Part shown: positions 61,972-64,000 of the stretch, piece by piece
Layout: every line of letters begins with the position of its first letter
How positions within the stretch are numbered: position 1 is the first letter of the stretch
DNA from: Argyresthia goedartella
Lineage: Eukaryota; Arthropoda; Insecta; Lepidoptera; Argyresthiidae
Reading direction: 5' to 3'
Assembly (NCBI GenBank): GCA_949825045.1
Contig: OX463824.1
Coordinates: forward strand, 33,238,269-33,302,268
Length of the DNA stretch: 64,000 nucleotides
Program-made: the position numbers and the translations under genes
The notes under the pieces: generated by a model
Told to the model about the DNA's origin: nothing
Databases searched by the model: none
What the model saw: the letters and a program-made list of their open reading frames with translations, nothing else

Positions 61972-64000
61972 CTATTTATTTCTTATATTTACTTTTATAA
62001 CTATTCTTTTGCAGAATTCTAAGAATTTTTCTCTATAGGTATCAATAAGTTTTGAGAAATTTTCCTCAGTGATTTGCAAGCCAATCTCCTGCTCCAGATT
62101 AAATCTTGCCTTGGAAAAGATTGGGCATTCCGTTATAATATGAGTAATTGTTTCCTCCACATCTGGGTCACAGGCGCACGCTGGACTCCCCTTGCACTTG
62201 AAGCGGTTCAAATACGCAGAGAACCCACCGTGCCCCGTGAAAAGCTGAGTCGTGACTTGATTGTGCTCTACCTTTTTTGCAAATTTATATGCCGCAGTCG
62301 CGTCCGGGAAGAACAATTTGGTTACGGCACCAGTATTGCCGTCCTTATATCTCCTGTTCCATTCTTCAATCGTATCCAGGCGGTTCCTGCGCTTGACGAA
62401 TGAAACAGGGCACTGGTCATAATGAGGTCGGGTTTTAGATCTTAGGGCGGCCTCCTTTGCCAGCTGATCGGCTCTCTCATTTCCCTGCAGTCCCACGTGC
62501 GCTTTGATCCAGAACAAGGATACAATCTTGTTCTGGAGTAGGCATAATCTAATGGTGTTTCTTATTTCGACTGCGAGGGGATGAGAAGAGTCGCAGTTTA
62601 TTGCAGTCTGGAGGGCCGCCATGGAGTCGCTAAAGATGGCGAACGTAGTTTCTCCGCGTTTGTGGATTTCCCTGACCGCTTGGCAGAGAGCCAAAAGTTC
62701 CGCCTGGTAGACGGTACAGTATGACGACAAGGCAAGCTTGAGGGTCCGAACCTCGGTGTCCCCTTTCCACACGGAGAGCGCCGCGCCCACTTTTCCCTCA
62801 ATCTTACTGCCATCCGTGTACATCCGAACATCGAAGTTCTTATTGTCGTTGTACTGCTGCTCGTCCACCAGACTACTAAATTCAAGCGCAACTTGTTCAG
62901 CGGGATGTGGGAGATCTGTTGCTGGAGCCATTCGCTCTATCTCTCGATCGCACAGAGCAGGCTGGGGCACCCCTTTCTTAGCTTCGTATAATGAGGCTGC
63001 CTCACGTATTCTCAAGTCCAGAGGCAGTATTCCGGCCAGAATCAGGGCCGAGTTGAGGGAGACTGTCCAGTACGCTTTACACATCTTTTGTGCGAAGCCT
63101 CTCTGCACCACGCTAAGCTGTTTGCGGATTCCTAACTTCCTTGCAGCTGGTGCCCATGCACTTGCAGCGTATAATATTATTGGTTCTACTGCTGCCGTGT
63201 AGATGGTTTTGGTCACTTCAGTGTTTAAGCCCCAGCTAACGCGTGCTGCTCTCGCCAGTTGTTTGTAGATCGTGATGGCTTTCTTACAGGCTAGGGTGAC
63301 GTGCTTGTTGAAAGTTAGTCTGCTGTCAATGGTTAGCCCTAGCAATTTGATTTCTTCTGACATGCCGATTTCGATCCCGCCCATCCTCAGACGCGGGGTG
63401 TCATACTTGAGTTTTTTGGTGACAACCATGGCACAGGTCTTATGTGGTGCAAATTTTAAGCGGTTTCTGACTCCCCACGCCCGAACGTGTTCAAGAGCGG
63501 GATTGGCCAGTCCTTCAAATTCGAGAGCTGTTTTGCCATCAAAAACCATCACGACATCATCAGCAAAGGCTTGGCAATACGTTCCCGAAACCTCAAGATC
63601 CCGTAGAAGCGGGTCCAGCAACAAGTTCCAGAGGAGTGGTCCCCCTATAGAGCCCTGGACGCAACCCTTGTTTGTGCTCTTTTTAAACTCCTCACCAGCA
63701 TACCTTACACTTACAGATCTGTCAGTGAGGTAGCTGTCCAATACTCGTCTCAGATTCACCGGGCAGTCTGTCTCTGCCAGTCTTACCCTTATTGCTGGCC
63801 ACCAGGCGCTATCAAAGGCCCCCTCTATATCCAGTGACACTAAGGTTAAAATTCTCTTCTGTTCCAGCTTTGTGCGGATGTACTGCATAAGGGTATAGAG
63901 GGAATCCTCGGTGCACCTTTGTGGCATGAATCCGTATTGGCACAAGCTGATTTTTGGCAGGGCGTAGTACCTGAGGCGAGCCACTAGCATCTTTTCATAG
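61972..64000 (-). CDS. TRAS-like copy C ORF2: RT, RNase H, Cys/His end
   Basis: At least 672 codons without a stop, open at the window edge. RT: QYGFMPQRCTEDSLYTLM, LVSLDIEGAFDSAWWPAIRV, KGCVQGSIGGPLLWNLLLDP, YCQAFADDVVMVF (catalytic FADD intact). RNase H: MYTDGSKIEGKVGAALSVW, VYQAELLALCQAV, IFSDSMAALQTA, IKAHVGLQGNERADQLAKEA (the four acidic residues are present). C-terminal module: FTGHGGFSAYLNRFKCKGSP, CACDPDVEETITHIITECP. It ends FCKRIVIKVNIRNK. RT copies the element RNA at a nicked telomeric repeat; RNase H may remove the RNA strand. This is the only intact ORF2 among the telomeric elements here, though its endonuclease and ORF1 lie outside the window. Confidence 0.92.
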   Translation of the reverse strand, partial: YEKMLVARLRYYALPKISLCQYGFMPQRCTEDSLYTLMQYIRTKLEQKRILTLVSLDIEGAFDSAWWPAIRVRLAETDCPVNLRRVLDSYLTDRSVSVRYAGEEFKKSTNKGCVQGSIGGPLLWNLLLDPLLRDLEVSGTYCQAFADDVVMVFDGKTALEFEGLANPALEHVRAWGVRNRLKFAPHKTCAMVVTKKLKYDTPRLRMGGIEIGMSEEIKLLGLTIDSRLTFNKHVTLACKKAITIYKQLARAARVSWGLNTEVTKTIYTAAVEPIILYAASAWAPAARKLGIRKQLSVVQRGFAQKMCKAYWTVSLNSALILAGILPLDLRIREAASLYEAKKGVPQPALCDREIERMAPATDLPHPAEQVALEFSSLVDEQQYNDNKNFDVRMYTDGSKIEGKVGAALSVWKGDTEVRTLKLALSSYCTVYQAELLALCQAVREIHKRGETTFAIFSDSMAALQTAINCDSSHPLAVEIRNTIRLCLLQNKIVSLFWIKAHVGLQGNERADQLAKEAALRSKTRPHYDQCPVSFVKRRNRLDTIEEWNRRYKDGNTGAVTKLFFPDATAAYKFAKKVEHNQVTTQLFTGHGGFSAYLNRFKCKGSPACACDPDVEETITHIITECPIFSKARFNLEQEIGLQITEENFSKLIDTYREKFLEFCKRIVIKVNIRNK

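Larger units (their letters stand above)
61511..64000 (-). mobile_element. TRAS-like retrotransposon, second family (copy C), partial
   Basis: Minus strand, poly(A) (T-run 61511-61549) facing CCTAA repeats, a 3' UTR of about 430 bp and an open ORF2 that continues past the right window edge. It differs from copies A and B throughout but shares layout and the conserved 3'-terminal hairpin region. Additional T-rich runs lie at 61799-61865. Confidence 0.88.

Noticed and set aside
1..64000. Bacterial or phage RT-based defence system
   Set aside because: All RTs carry eukaryotic LINE or BEL/Pao domain layouts (APE endonuclease, gag, integrase) and the host gene is spliced.

Overview
This is animal genomic DNA, almost certainly from a moth or butterfly. 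The evidence is (TTAGG)n arrays carrying R1-clade retrotransposons of the TRAS/SART kind, several repeat types I recognise from lepidopteran genomes, and two exons of an insect-like aspartylglucosaminidase (AGA) gene. I see no bacterial genes, operons or CRISPR arrays. Nearly every long open frame belongs to a retrotransposon, and most are on the minus strand and broken.

Layout. (1) 1-6580: an I/Jockey-type non-LTR element (minus) whose ORF1 is split by a CR1-like element at about 2613-5650. (2) 6590-9060: mostly unassigned sequence with a TATA promoter on the minus strand (possible LTR) and a hairpin-forming repeat. (3) 9061-15490: a non-LTR 3' end, then a 5'-truncated BEL/Pao element cut by a 3.4-kb non-LTR element, which is itself cut by a 0.4-kb repeat; the BEL reading frame resumes at 14921. 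(4) 15547-15654 and 38781-39018: the penultimate and last coding exons of AGA (plus). Their splice phases match, and a 23.1-kb intron separates them. (5) The intron holds hairpin repeats, an inverted pair of CR1-like 3' ends, a gypsy gag remnant, a near-intact BEL/Pao element (22609-29957, 545-bp LTRs, GTACT target duplication), and a second BEL element (30764-36426, 277-bp LTRs, GCCGT duplication) that lacks integrase but keeps an envelope-like membrane tail. It also holds a tRNA-derived SINE and RTE fragments. (6) 39019-47806: AGA 3' flank, decayed LTR and non-LTR pieces, and a CR1-like element with endonuclease and RT (43430-46664). (7) 47807-64000: four (TTAGG)n arrays separated by a full-length TRAS-like element (47827-55350), a SART-like 3' end in the opposite orientation (55383-55864), a second 5'-truncated TRAS-like copy carrying an LTR-element insertion (56063-61428), and a third TRAS-like family running off the right edge.

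The G-rich TTAGG strand runs left to right, so if these are true telomeric or subtelomeric arrays the chromosome end lies to the right and AGA is one of the last genes. The main novel-looking observations are this gene-to-telomere transition, base-pair-preserving changes in 3'-UTR hairpins shared by two TRAS-like families, two in-frame UAG codons at domain boundaries of an otherwise intact BEL element, and a duplicated chimera fusing an endonuclease fragment to an unrelated repeat. All alignments and identities were judged by eye.
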